Origin: Hormiphora californensis | Taxonomy: Eukaryota > Ctenophora > Tentaculata > Cydippida > Pleurobrachiidae | Assembly: GCA_020137815.1 (NCBI GenBank) | Contig: CM035355.1 | Coordinates: forward strand, 4,015,520-4,079,519 | DNA: 64,000 nt | Reading direction: 5' to 3' | Shown: positions 34,701 to 45,665 of the stretch, piece by piece | How positions within the stretch are numbered: the stretch's first letter is position 1 | How the letters are laid out: each line of letters begins with the position of its first letter | The notes under the pieces: generated by a model | Databases searched by the model: none | Seen by the model: the letters and a program-made list of their open reading frames with translations, nothing else | Told to the model about the DNA's origin: nothing | Position numbers and translations under genes: made by a program

Positions 34701-35873
34701 AGGACACCGCTTGTACACCAAGTATGGGATGGCATTGGGACCTGGTGCACTTCTAGCGCGAGCCTTCTCCACCACCGACTGGTGTTCCTTCCAGGAGATA
34801 GGCTTCATGTTGAAAGCGACCTCTGGTTCAGGTGCAAAGTCTGGGAGCCCAGCTAGTACCCCGAGGGCCTTCCCCCGCTCAGGGTCTCCGTAGGTAGTCT
34901 GGAGATGTTGATCTAGCTGGTCCTTCGAGCAGCGCAGTTCCCCAACTGGACTCGGCTCTAGGATTTCCTTCACAGCTTTGAAGGGGCTCCTCTTGAACAG
35001 ACCTCTCTGTCGCTTCCTTTCTCTCTCGTTCTCTCTCCTTCTCTCTGCATTCCTCAGCTTGGATAACTGGGAAGCAATCTCCCTCACCTTACCTTCCCAG
35101 CCTACCTTCCTCTCCGCCCTCACAACTCTCCTCTCCGCCACCAGGGACTCAATCAACCTACACCTCCTACTCCGAAAGGGTTCCTTGCGGCCACCCTTCT
35201 TCACCTCCACCAGGCCAAACATCTCTAGGCCAACCTCATACACAACCGTACAATGAACATCCATCTTATCCTGGTACAAACAGCCAGCCTGCCCATCCCT
35301 TAACCTTTCAGAGACCGAATCCTCGTACTCTTTCCATCTACTATCTGTCCCCGATGGCCAGTTCACTCGTCTATTCCTTGAGGTAGGTGGTACTAATTCA
35401 GTGTTCATCTTCAGTAGGGCTGTGGTATCTTCAGCACTGTGGTTGTCGACCGGGCCAAATTCCCCACCCGAGCTTACAGGACCAGGTCCCTGCGGTGCCC
35501 CATCCACCTTCAATAAACACTTCATCTTCCCCCGATGAATATTCCTACCTCGCTGACTCGTGAACTCCTTCCCACAAACACATCTAAACGCCTCCGCGTT
35601 CACTTCCTTGCTCTCACCTCCAGTTGTCGAGGGCACTCGACTGTAATCCTTTGCTCGTGTCACAGGATACTGGAGGGGTTGCCACCCGGTCTGGATTGAT
35701 TACCCAGGCACCCGTCCCTAAATAAAGACTCCTGGGGCTTGGGGAAAGCAGGAGGCACTGCACCAGGGCGGCTGTGGTAACAGTATTGTATAACCCCATC
35801 ACACTCTCCCCTGACGGATCCGCCGACGCCGGAACCGCCACCGACACCCTGGCTGCTGACCAAGGGCACCATC
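31790..35873 (-). mobile_element. R2-like non-LTR retrotransposon with restriction-like endonuclease, frameshifted
   Basis: Two overlapping minus-strand frames, 35663-33948 and 34042-32339, form one ~1.1-kb-residue polyprotein broken by a single-base frameshift near 34000. Order: N-terminal C2H2 finger (CVCGKEF..H..K), reverse transcriptase with RPISLGNVQGKIY, VWLDLANAYGAVPH and the catalytic FMDD, then CKLCG..HILTGC (CCHC) and RPDLVVF..WWELTCP, the PD..E site of a restriction-like endonuclease. This layout is that of the R2/HERO-type LINEs, whose endonuclease nicks the target for primed reverse transcription. The 3' UTR contains many GGTTTGGAGGTTGG-like units (31850-31970). The ends are inferred from where the host LINE sequence stops and resumes; no clear target duplication was seen. 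Confidence 0.85.
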
Positions 35874-36556
35874 TGTTCTGAATAGTAGCGAAAGCCCCGA
35901 ACTGTTAATCCCTGTCAGTCGACCAGTCATTGAGGTTAATGTGTTCCAGTTAAACCAGCATCTTTTTAGTACATCAGCAGCATGAGTCATGAAATTTAGG
36001 TTACTATCAATGTAAACCCCAAGGACTTTACTATTCTTTGCAAAAGAGACAACTTTATTTCCAATCTTCAGTTGCTGAGGTGATGCACTATCATCTGATG
36101 AACCCCTTGGTCTGATGATGACAATCTCTGTTTTATTTCTATCACAGTTCACCGCTAGTCTCCACTTCCGACACCAGTTGTGAATGTAGTCCAAAACTAT
36201 TGCCATAGTTCTCTCGCATTGAGTCTGGTCTCCAAAAACCAACACAGATCCGTCGTCGGCGAACTTGAATGCTTCAGTCCTACATCTCACCTCCTCCGGC
36301 AGATTTTTGGTGCAGAGTAAGTCAGAGATGTAGAGAATGAATAGGATTGGAGAGAGGACTGCCCCCTGGGGAAGGCCTACTCTTCCACACCTACGGAGTG
36401 GGCCAAGAACTCCATTGATCTTCAAACGAACACTTCTTTGTGAAAGCATGTTGTCGATAAGGTTCAACAGCATTCCATTGATTCCAAGTTTATGGAGCTT
36501 CACAATCAAACATTCATGGGGAACTGAGTCAAAAGCTTTTTGGAAATCTATACACA
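35874..36556 (-). mobile_element. Host LINE, reverse transcriptase core
   Basis: Minus-strand frame encoding CIDFQKAFDSVPHECL, GLPQGAVLSPILFILYISDL, the catalytic FADDGSVLV and the thumb region, ending SLLFRT where the R2-like element begins. Its 5' neighbour in the intact element is the segment at 37791-38035. The two ends join in frame across the 1234-bp insertion once one copy of the 7-bp duplication is counted. Confidence 0.85.
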
Positions 36557-37790
36557 TTATTATTATTATTATTAAATCTAAAATGTATACATTGGATAAA
36601 ATACAACATATACTGCCCCTTTTTGTGGGCTAAATTGATAGTCATAAGGTTCCTTTTGAAGTCTCTTTAGAGTACAAATTACATGTAGCAGGTCAGCCAC
36701 ATTTAATTACCCCCCTGCTAACCCAATATCGTCCATTCGGATTGTCTCGCCTCAGTCCTTTCACTGTATCAACGAGAGTTTTCCGCTCTCGCTGCTCCTC
36801 CGGTGTTAGGTCGGGGGAGAGAAACACCGAGGAGAATTTCTCTGAATCTCGGAGCTGTTTTGCTTTTCTTAGAAGTTGTAACAAAGTTTCCCTCCTTTCA
36901 AGTGTAACAATTACTGGTCTCGGTCGGTTATCAGTCTTTTCGCCAATACGCTTTGTAGAAGATATGACTGGTTTTTCATTGAGCTCTCCAAAGATATCCT
37001 GAACTTCATGCTCAGTAGCCCTTGCCGTAGTTTCTAACCAAATTCAACTTGCGATCAATAGTTGCTTCTTCCGCGGTTGTACTTGGATGGGGTACAGTCG
37101 CTTTCTTCAATGCTGCTTGGAGGCGGGATGGTGCAATAGCTGCAGAGCAATTCTGTACAAGCACCTTGGAGTAGCCCTGCAAATGCTTCTGAACAGACTC
37201 TGACACTGAACTAAGTTTCCGACCTTGTACTTCAATCAAAGTATTTTGTGCTTCAATCAGCTTCTCTTGCAATTCAATCCTTGATACCCGATGTTTGTCG
37301 ATTTCTTCCTTAAAAGTGCCAAGCTCTTCTTGTACCTCCTTGAGCTTCTGATTACACTCCACTAGTTCCAGGCGTTCTTTCATTCGGGCAGTTGCATACA
37401 GACGTTTCTCCTTCATAACTGGTCCTATTTCTCTCACTATCCGAAAAATATGACGAGAGAGGTTCTCGGTGAAAGCCATGAAACGATCAACATTATACTT
37501 TCTCATTTCGGAGTCTTTCGGCAGTGCGTCCTCAATATACTGCTCAGGATCATCATACAAACTAGAATCCAATAACTTGGACAATACTCCATCAACCTGT
37601 TGTTCACTAGGTTGTTTGAGCCCGTTCTTGATATAAAAAACGTCCTCTACTGCACAACGAAGTTTTTCCATCATCGACAAATCCCAGCATTCCAGTGGAT
37701 CGGCATCTGCATCAGAGGTATTAAGTTTCTCCGTCATAACTTCTGCCTGCCCCTACGTGCGGTCTCAACATCCTGAGGACATATCTCAAC
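36557..37790 (-). mobile_element. ORF1-only non-autonomous LINE derivative (half-LINE)
   Basis: A 1234-bp insertion flanked by ATACACA (36550-36556 and 37791-37797), inside another LINE's reverse transcriptase. Its minus-strand ORF1 starts at 37737 (MTEKLNTSDADADPLECWD). It has a long coiled coil (about residues 90-190) and ends, after a frame change between 37012 and 36884, with FSSVFLSPDLTPEEQRERK and NPNGRYWVSRG, typical of LINE ORF1-like proteins. It then goes straight to a short 3' UTR and an (AAT)n tail. There is no endonuclease or reverse transcriptase. Its tail AGATTTAATAATAATAAT matches the host LINE tail at 30626, suggesting mobilisation by that family's enzyme. Confidence 0.78.
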
Positions 37791-38035
37791 ATACACAACA
37801 GAAAGGCTGTCAGCTTTCTTCTGCGTGTTTCATGAACGGTCGATAGCAGCTTGAAGAGATAGCGAGTGGTGTTTCGTGCCGGTAGGAAGCCCTCTTGTTC
37901 CTCATCTGGTATTGATTCCATGGCACAAAGATCTTTAATTCTTTTGTCCATAACCCTTTCAAGCATCTTTTTTTGTAGAGTAAGAGGGTGGGGGACATAG
38001 AGACGGGTGTGGGGGGCTGTTTTAGGAATTAACAA
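37791..38035 (-). mobile_element. Host LINE, 5'-truncated start of reverse transcriptase
   Basis: Encodes KKMLERVMDKRIKDL, EEQEGFLPARNTTRYLFKLL and RRRKLTAFLLC, i.e. reverse transcriptase motifs 1-2, directly preceding the palm sequence found at 36556. Similarity stops near 38030, so the host LINE is 5'-truncated here. Confidence 0.75.
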
Positions 38036-38039
38036 TGGG

Positions 38040-39037
38040 CTTTCTAGTGTATAAAAAACGACTAAAAGAGTGTCAAAAAATTAAAAATCTGGTCAAAAAT
38101 GAAAAAAGACATTTCGGAAAAATTTTTTGTCTCAATCCGACACCATTTCGGAAAAATGCAAAGATTTCAGTTCCGACTTTTGAAAAAAGTCGTAACGCGC
38201 GCGAAAAATTCCCAATTTGATTAATTAAATGCGCGTAATTGTATTTGCGCGTGCAATTTTGACGAGAAATCCATCGCGCTGACAAGTGGCGTGTGGTGGA
38301 CGTGGTACTGTAACGTTGCGTTGATTGATTGAGTGAAAAGTTAAATACACATTATAGGATTAGGACAAATAAAATAGAAAAAGTAAACTGAAACACTTAC
38401 ACAGTTTTTAAGTCAAACTGTTCAATTTGAACTTCAATCGACTGCAGTTCGTAATTTGATTTTAAAGTCAGTTTGACCCCGTAAAATGCATGAACTTCCA
38501 GTATCATGATCATGCACGAACCACACAGAAAAAAACACATGCTGTTCTAACATGATGGGCGATGGTTATCCCGAATGATAATTCGGGAGGAGAGGAGGAT
38601 GCATCCGGGTGGAGATGTGTGGAGGAATAGAGCGGGAAGTTATCCTGTACTGGTTGGTATCCAGGAATAGGGACATCCCAATTATCCAAGATCAGTTATC
38701 CGTATCCAGATCCAGAGGAACGCTGAAAAGGTCACGTCTTGTTAATTAAATTAAACAGATCAGGGATCATGCCAGAACGGTATAAATTGGGATCAGTAAG
38801 TCACTGATCAGTAATCCGGTTTACTAACCCGGGTTCCGGTTACCGGAACCTGGATAACTTTGTTGAGTAAGGGGAATAACCTGGATAACTGCAAATCCCT
38901 AGGGATTTGCAGTTATCCAGGTTCAGGGATCCCTGATAATTTTGGAAACTGGGGTATCCAGACGGAAAACCCGGGTACCGTCTGGACGACGTCTGGGGCA
39001 AATGAATATTTGCCCCAACTAGGATAACTTCCCGATA
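38040..39037. other. Non-coding, several short palindromes
   Basis: No gene seen. 38560-38980 is dense in short inverted repeats: TTATCC/GGATAA motifs, GGTTCCGG..CCGGAACC near 38832-38850, and the perfect palindrome annotated at 38878-38923. Confidence 0.5.
38878..38923. repeat. 46-bp perfect palindrome
   Basis: Positions 38878-38900 are the exact reverse complement of 38901-38923, with CCCTAGGG at the centre and no loop. It follows a TTGTTGAGTAAGGGG motif (38862) also seen in the hairpin at 5204. Confidence 0.95.
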
Positions 39038-39620
39038 AGGGCGCGATCACACCAAGATCTTCGAAACAATTGCTTCGAAGAACCAAGTTGAATCACACAC
39101 AGATCTTTCCTTTAGTTGGTGCAAGTACGATCCTTATATGGAGCGAGCTCGCTCTCTCCAATGTTATCCCCTCTTTCGAGCTCTCTCTCCCACTCGCTTT
39201 TTCTCCCCATATAAGGGATAATTGCGCGGGAGAGAGTGAGTGCGAGAGAGAGCTCGAAAGAGGGGATAACATTGGAGAGAGCGAGCTCGCTCCATATAAG
39301 GGATAATTGCGCGCGAGAGAGAGTGAGTGGGAGAGATCGAGCTCAAAAGAGGGGATAACATTTGGGTACGGTGCACCCTCTCTTTTTGGGAGGGGCCCCC
39401 ATCCCTAACTAAACGTAGCGCGCGCGATAACATGAGACTGAGAGAGACAGCGCAGGAGGATAGAAGAAAGAGGGGATATCATACCCAAGGATAACATTGG
39501 AGAGAGCGAGATCGCTCCATATAAGGATCGTACTTGCACCAACTAAAGGAAAGATCTGTGTGTGATTCAACTTGGTTCTTCGAAGCAATTGTTTCGAAGA
39601 TCCTGGTGTGATCGCGCCCT
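39038..39620. mobile_element. Foldback element, ~130-bp inverted termini
   Basis: Ends GGGCGCGATCACACC and GGTGTGATCGCGCCC. The left arm 39038-39170 and right arm 39490-39620 are near-perfect reverse complements, and the interior holds further copies of GAGAGAGCGAGCTCGCTCC in both orientations. No coding potential. Confidence 0.85.
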
Positions 39621-39805
39621 CAGGGTCAGCATACACCAACGTTAAAATTAAAATTAAAAGTTGACGTTTTTGGTCATAACTCTGCCATTTCTTGGCAAAA
39701 TTGCTTCATTTTGGGCTCTTTGGAAAGAGGACATCGAGCCCGTTCTGAAGAGCTCAAGAAACTTAAAATCGGTGCAAAGTGTGTGGCGTTAAGGCGCATA
39801 ATCAA
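39619..39805. repeat. Dispersed repeat, copy 1 (second copy 45486-45665)
   Basis: Begins AGGGTCAGCATACACCAACG, runs through CATAACTCTGCCATTTCTTG and CATCGAGCCCGTTC. The same order of sequence with ~85% similarity recurs at 45486-45665. Function unknown. Confidence 0.8.
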
Positions 39806-39872
39806 TTGAAATGAGACTACCCAACACTGCTCCGATGTACTCTCCTACCCTGAAAGATTCATTTATTCAACT

Positions 39873-39935
39873 ACAGTCGAACCCCAATTTACCGGGATCC
39901 TCGGGGGAAGCCATTTTGCCCGGTAAATCGGGGTG
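39873..39935. repeat. Solo end of the pogo-like family
   Basis: TACAGTCGAACCCCAATTTA through GCCCGGTAAATCGGGGTG matches the left end of the complete element at 52211 with a few substitutions. No matching right end was found nearby, so it is a truncated copy. Confidence 0.7.
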
Positions 39936-40515
39936 ATGCATTTTTGACCCCTAATAGATCTAATTTTCACGCTGCAGTTTCAACGACACACTAAGCTTTG
40001 CTTAGCTATTACACTGCTCTGATGTATTCTCCTATACTGAAAGATTCATTGATTTAACTACGTATATCAAAAATTTTCAAATCATTCTTTTCCGTTGAAT
40101 GATATTCAAAATATGCTAGTATGTATTGGAAAAATATTACAATTTGAATTCTACCTGTTTCTAGCTTTAATAGTAACTTTCGCCTCTGCTCTCTCTTGAT
40201 TTATGTGGTGACTTTCAACGTAACATGTGAAAATGTATATCCCCTCCTGAAATGATAATGCCCAAGTTACAAATTTGGAAACTGGTATCAGTTTCCAGCT
40301 CCAGGTTTCACATCGAAGTGATGACACTACGCACAGCGCTACTTTCAATGCAATTCACATCGAAATTTGGTCACGTGATCGTGGATGACCCGCACAGCAT
40401 GCAGTTCATCAGGAGTCTCCCAGCTGGAAACTGGTGTCTGTTTCCAACTTCACGAACTTGGCATATGCGCTGCAGACCCCTAGTGCACACGTTTCCCAAT
40501 TTTATTGGGGACTGC

Positions 40516-40583
40516 TTGTTTTGTTCAAACCTTTTTATTTTATTTTATATCGGGGCGCGGGGAGGGCGGGTCGAACAAGGCAA
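40516..40583. mobile_element. Micro-element copy 1 (68 bp) in 8-bp target duplication
   Basis: Starts TTGTTTTGTTCAAA and ends TCGAACAAGGCAA, imperfect inverted termini. Flanked by GGGACTGC at 40508-40515 and 40584-40591. Shares both ends with the elements at 53158 and 56517. The 8-bp duplication points to a hAT-type transposase acting in trans. Confidence 0.8.
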
Positions 40584-40733
40584 GGGACTGCAGCGTAGGC
40601 CATGTTTTCAACCTGGCAAACCAGAGCCCGTTTTGATCCTCAAAACGAGGTTTTGTTCTTCCACTCATTTTAGAGAATTAGTTTACTAAATTAAATAATT
40701 AGATAAATAAGTAAATGATTTAATTATTGAGTA

Positions 40734-42404
40734 AATAACAGCCTACTGAACAAGAACCAATCAGGATATAGGGTTGGCCATAGTTGTGAAACCTTGTTAA
40801 CCGGTATGTTTGAGGATCTACTTGAGGAAATGGATAGAGGAAATGTCATGGCACTTCTTTTACTGGACATGAGTGCTGCATTCGACACCGTTGACCACAC
40901 CAAGCTGGTCCAAGTGTTGAATAGTCGGTTTGGAATCTGTGGAGCAGCGCTCAATTGGTTTGAGAGCTACCTTGGAAGCAGAAGCTACAAAGTTAACGTT
41001 CGAGGAAAACTCTCTGCCCTCTGGAATTGTCAAGCTAGTATGTGGTGTCCCACAGGGTTCTCTGTTGGGACCTGTCTTGTTCCTTCTGTATGTGGAGGAA
41101 CTCCAAGACCTTGTTGAACAGTATGGGCTGAGGATAAAACTATATGCTGATGACTCACAGTTATATATGAGTCTGGTTCCTCATGATGATGAAGGATGGC
41201 TAGCAGTGAAAGGTAATGCTGAGGATTGTTTAAAGGAGGTGAAGGATTGGATGGTGAAGCACTGGCTGAGGTGTAATGAGGCCAAAACGGAGCTATTGTT
41301 ACTTGGAAAGAGTGGAGCTCTAGAGAAGCTAGCCTATGAACCCTCAATTGTTTTTGGAGGCACGGAAATCTTTCCAGTGGATTTTAAAGGAACTACAGGT
41401 AAAACCCTTGGCGTCTACCTTGACAGCCAACTCACTATGGAACGACAGGTTAACAGTGTCAAGAGACAGTGTGGTATGATCCTGAGGAACCTTTGGCAGA
41501 TCAATCGATGTTTGGACCAGTCTATGAAGATCCTCCTTGTCAAGCAGTTAGTTATTTCGAGGTTGAACTACTGTAACATACTGTATTGTGGACTCCCGAA
41601 GAAACACATCAACAGCCTACAGAAAACACTCAACTCTTGTGTTCGGTTCGTCTATGGTCTACACGGACATCAAGATGATTATGCTCCCTACCTGAAGGAA
41701 ATGCATGTCCTTCCTATTGAACAGAGGATTGTGTTCAAGGCATGCCTTACAGCATATAAAGTCGTTCATCGAACTGCTCCAGATTATCTAACCGACAAAG
41801 TGCCAGCGTGTGAGGATGTGGATAGCTTGCGTTTTACCAGAGCCAATGCTGTTCCGGATGAGTTCAGGCTCCAGTACCCGAAACTCTCAAGTGTCAACGC
41901 TAATTCTAAATTGAGGAGAAGGCGACCCCAACGAACTTCCTTTGGACATCAGATCTCTTCTGTCTGTTGATTCCTTCAAGACAAGACTTAAGACCCGACT
42001 CTTCACTGAGGCTTATGGCGTAAGTACTTCCTGAAGGCTTGTATCAGTTTTTTATCTCCAGTGTGTTTGGAACAGTTGTATCGGTTTTTATATTAAGCAT
42101 TTTTTGAGGGTTTGAAGCACGAGTGGACAGAGTGTGAAGCAGTGTGAATTTTGTATACCAAGGATTCTTTTTGGACAGTTTATCGTTATATGTCAGTTAT
42201 TTTCTTCAGTTTTTCCCACGATATGTGAGCCGTTGTAAGTCAGTTATATTCCATTATGGTCTTGATAGAGTAAATTTTTTCCCCTAGCTTTGTATCCCGC
42301 TCTGATTGTCTTTCAGTGGCAGCAGTTATCTTTTGGTCTGTTGCCCCTGGAGGATATGGGCGGAATATAAGCACGTCTATTATTATTATTATTATTATTA
42401 TTAT
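40734..42404 (+). mobile_element. CR1/L2-like LINE (+), frameshifted, (ATT)n tail
   Basis: Plus-strand reverse transcriptase in three frames: LLLLDMSAAFDTVDHTKLV (frame 40794-41117), then from about 41010 KLVCGVPQGSLLGPVLFLLY, the catalytic YADDSQLYMSL and the thumb (40930-41970), then ELPLDIRSLLSVDSFKTRLK in a third frame near 41930-42010. Two frameshifts make it dead. The 3' UTR ends in an (ATT)n run at 42378-42404. 5'-truncated, no endonuclease. It sits between arms of a 21-bp inverted repeat (40667-40687 and 42420-42440). Confidence 0.88.
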
Positions 42405-42455
42405 GTAATTAAATTATTGAGTAAACTAATTCTCTAAAATTATCAATTGTCATAC

Positions 42456-42932
42456 CATTTCCGTTGTGTTGACGGTTAATACTTGTCCGTAGTTTCCCTT
42501 GGGGTGTGATTCGCTAATGTTCTTCACCGAGCACCCTCCATCGTTTAGTGGCACGTTACACTTGTTACCCACGGCGTTATCCCAACTCACTATGCTGTGC
42601 GCTATTAACTCATCTTTCTGTATTAAGTAGAATTCTTTGGTTGGTGGTTTTAGGTATTTATACTCGCACACATTTTTTGCACCATAAAAAACAAAATTGA
42701 ATTTCGTAAGTTTCTCCGGGCTCCCTTACCTTTCGTTTGAACCAACGCAATCGTTCTTTTGCATTTGTATGAACAGTATTATATCCCAGAGTCTCCTCAT
42801 ACTGGACACGACATGTCAACTCAGCGAGATTTCCAATAAAGTGTGTGCTTTCCTCGGGGTCCAGATACACCGGATGTATCCGATACACCGTTTGTGGATA
42901 TTTCAATTGGGGTGATAGAATGGTCAGGTTTC
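42456..42932 (-). CDS. Possible Ig-like receptor gene, two exons (partial)
   Basis: Exon 42932-42730 lies between ATATTTCAG and GTAAGG signals and encodes NLTILSPQLKYPQTVYRIHP, then AELTCRVQYEE..ERLRWFKRK. That is a Cys..Trp spacing like the first half of an immunoglobulin domain, with an N-glycosylation site. A second exon, about 42659-42456, ends NTTEM before GTATGA and carries further cysteines (GNKCNVPLNDGGCSVKN). A possible 5' exon near 43330-43190 has good splice signals, but its frame closes early. The 3' continuation would have to cross the LINE at 40734-42404. Family uncertain; the gene could be broken. Confidence 0.4.
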
Positions 42933-43399
42933 CTGAAATATATCGTGAGTTGATCAAGGAATTTATAAGCACGACTCTACTAGGCCTATCGAATACCCTA
43001 AGGCCTAGTCGAGACTCATTTTCTTGTAAACAATACAAAAACGCGTGGCTATTTCATCTCCGTGCTAACATTTGACACTCCCTGCCTGTCAGAGGATTTA
43101 CCTGTCAGAGCATTGGCCTGAGTACAGTACAATGTACACGCCTTGCTCCTGACTTACCTTGTTACTCAACAAGACTTACCATAGTGTAGTCGACACGAGG
43201 CGTTCACTCCATGATGCAGGGTATAGTTTTTATAAATTCCAGTTCCATATGCGGCCCGTCCGCGTCCTCAACAAACTTGGAACTGGACAGGTCAGCTGTA
43301 AAGTTGCTACCATTGTCACTTAGGATAATATCTGTAAAAAGGGTATTTTAAAATACAGGATGATAATATGGCGTAGCATAAAATGTTAATTAATTAGTT

Positions 43400-45480
43400 G
43401 ATTGGGGGGGGGGTCCAGCCCTAAAAAAGCTAAAGGTACCCTGATTTTGGTCGATGGCTTTTTTATGTTGGCTTTTTTTAGCCTTTTTTAGCCTTTTTTA
43501 GCTTTTTTTAGCCCTACTTTTTATGTTTTTTTCAGCATTCATCTTGACACTTTTCCATTGAATTTTTATCCTTCTGGACGCCTATTGACTGTATTTGTTC
43601 ATTTCCTGCACCTTTTTTACCATAATCTACCGTTTATGTCCATTAGGGTGTGCTATTTTTCCCAACTCATAAATCAAATCCAATTTTCACATAAGTTACC
43701 CCTAGAATGAGTTCCTACGATCATTCTAAAACATTTGGTAAAAAAATTTTAGTCCTACCCTGGCCCAATTACGTGGGCCGATGTATGCCCATATATGGGC
43801 ATATTCATATTAAAAAATGTTTTTTTGGGGCGTTATTTCGAAAAAACCACACATATGAATCGCCTCATGAGAACCAGTACAACCATTATTTCCAGTCTGC
43901 ACCTTCAGAACTCCATTTTATAATGAAAAATTTATTTTTTTTCATCTTTTTTTCTTGCACATTTTCCTACTTTGCAGTATTAGTGGAGACAAATTTTAAC
44001 TTTTTGAGATTTTATTTGTCGGAAAGCAAATTCCGGTTGTAACCGACTAATTTTGACCTGCTGAACACGATCCCGTTCATGAAAAAGCTCTCAAAATTGA
44101 AGAAAATGACCAAAATGAACATTTTTAGTCAAAAATGAACATTTTTAGTCAAAAATGAACATTTTTGGTCCAAAATGAACATTTTCAGGTCAAAAATGAA
44201 CTTTGGCTACTTTTCATGATACACATCCATTCTGATCGGTATCACACCGCTGAACACGACCCTGACCATAAAAAGTTGATATCAAGAACATGCCAAACAC
44301 TGGTGTAAAACACACAGATTTTCCTTTTTCGGTATAAAAAAAAGTAACTTTTTAACTCGCTGGCACCCACGTAATTGCCATTTACACTACCCCGATGCTT
44401 TTGAAGGACCCCTCCTTGTGTTTAGACAATTGTCCATAGTTTATATCTAGGGGTAAACATGGGCCAAGTCGACAAAATTTCAACCTTAGCACACCCTAAT
44501 GTACATACAAGCAATTTCTGTATCCACCCTACGGCCATTTTCTGGCGAGCTATTGGCGATAAAGTATTAGTCAAATTGATTAAAAAAGTTGTAAAAGAAG
44601 TTTTAAAAAAGTTCAAAAAAAACGCTTATTCAAAAGTTTCTACATATAAAAGGTTCTTAAAAAAAAATTGGAACCGTGAAGAGGGGAGTTGAGAAAAGAT
44701 ATATGAATCAATTTAAAAACTCAATTTTAGGCTTTTTTAAGCTTTGTTTTAGCTTTTTACCGCCTATTTAAAAAGCTTTTAAAAAAAGCCAAAAAAGGGC
44801 TTATCTAATAAAAAAAAGCTATAAAATAAAAGATAAAAAAGCGCAAAGGTACACATGGATTTTGGACGAGGGATTGGACGTTGTAGCGGAGGAGCTGACT
44901 AGTGAGAGATTCGTTTCTCTGTGCCGTCCCATTGTAAATTTTAATCGCGTGCGTGGTAAAACGAGGGCGGTTGAAGTGAAGTGAGAAACGGTCAGATCAT
45001 AGCGAAATAGTGGGAGAGAGAGTGGGGCGGGGATAGGGGATGGATAAAGAATTGCGGATCACGTCATCACTTATATATGCACAATTGATCAAGCGTACTG
45101 GAAAAGTTTACTGACCTAGTTGTGTGCGTGTCGGAGTTATTTAGAGCTACTTTGGTGCAACAGGGTGGTGTGAAGTATGACGTTTCTGTTTAAAATAATT
45201 CTAATTTTCTAATCCGGTCCCTTGATTTACACCGAGTCAGCAAGTTCACTCAAGTAGAACACAGACTTGCATATCCAGGATGCTGAGCATTGCAAGGAGC
45301 AATGGAATGGGGGGTATGCCGTCATATCTGACATGATTTATCCCATAAAGCTGTAAAACACTAGATAAGAAGAACCATTCCCTCGCCAAAATACCTAGCA
45401 AACTGGGTAGCAACCTGGATTATCCAGTGGATAGCAAACCAGAATAGCAACCAGGATAGATTGCTATCCTGGTTTAATTC
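43400..45480. other. Repeat debris, no gene seen
   Basis: 43405-43520 is a copy of the GGGTCCAGCCCTAAAAAAGC terminus of the hAT-like MITE at 57149. 44022-44090 matches an arm of the foldback at 11556. 44105-44190 is a short tandem run of AAAATGAACATTTTTAGTC units. Frames such as 43707-44042 lack any recognisable domain. Confidence 0.55.
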
Positions 45481-45485
45481 GAGTT

Positions 45486-45665
45486 AGGGTCAGCACACAC
45501 CAACGTTAAAATTAAAATTAAAATTGACGTTTTTGTCATAACTCTGCCATTTCTTGGTAAAATTGCTTCATTTTGGGTTGTTGGAAAGATCAGGGCATCG
45601 AGCCCGTTCCGAACAGCCCAAGAAACTTGAAATCCGCAAAAAAGTGTGCGGCGTTACAGTGCAAA
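45486..45665. repeat. Dispersed repeat, copy 2
   Basis: Second copy of the repeat at 39619-39805 in the same orientation; begins AGGGTCAGCACACACCAACG. The adjoining 45700-46860 region has TTAATTACATGTAATTAC tandem units (46046-46125) and no gene that I can support. Confidence 0.75.

Noticed and set aside
35670-35873. HDV-like ribozyme at the 5' end of the R2-like element
   Set aside because: A CCGGGTGGCAAC block is suggestive, but I could not pair a convincing P1 and P2 by eye; left as a test, not a claim.
42658-43038. Frame upstream of 42932 (YCLQENESRLGL...) as part of the Ig-like exon
   Set aside because: A good acceptor (ATATTTCAG) lies at 42932, and the upstream part shows no conserved pattern.
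43707-44042. 111-codon plus-strand frame
   Set aside because: AT-rich, overlaps repeat fragments, no domain or splice context.
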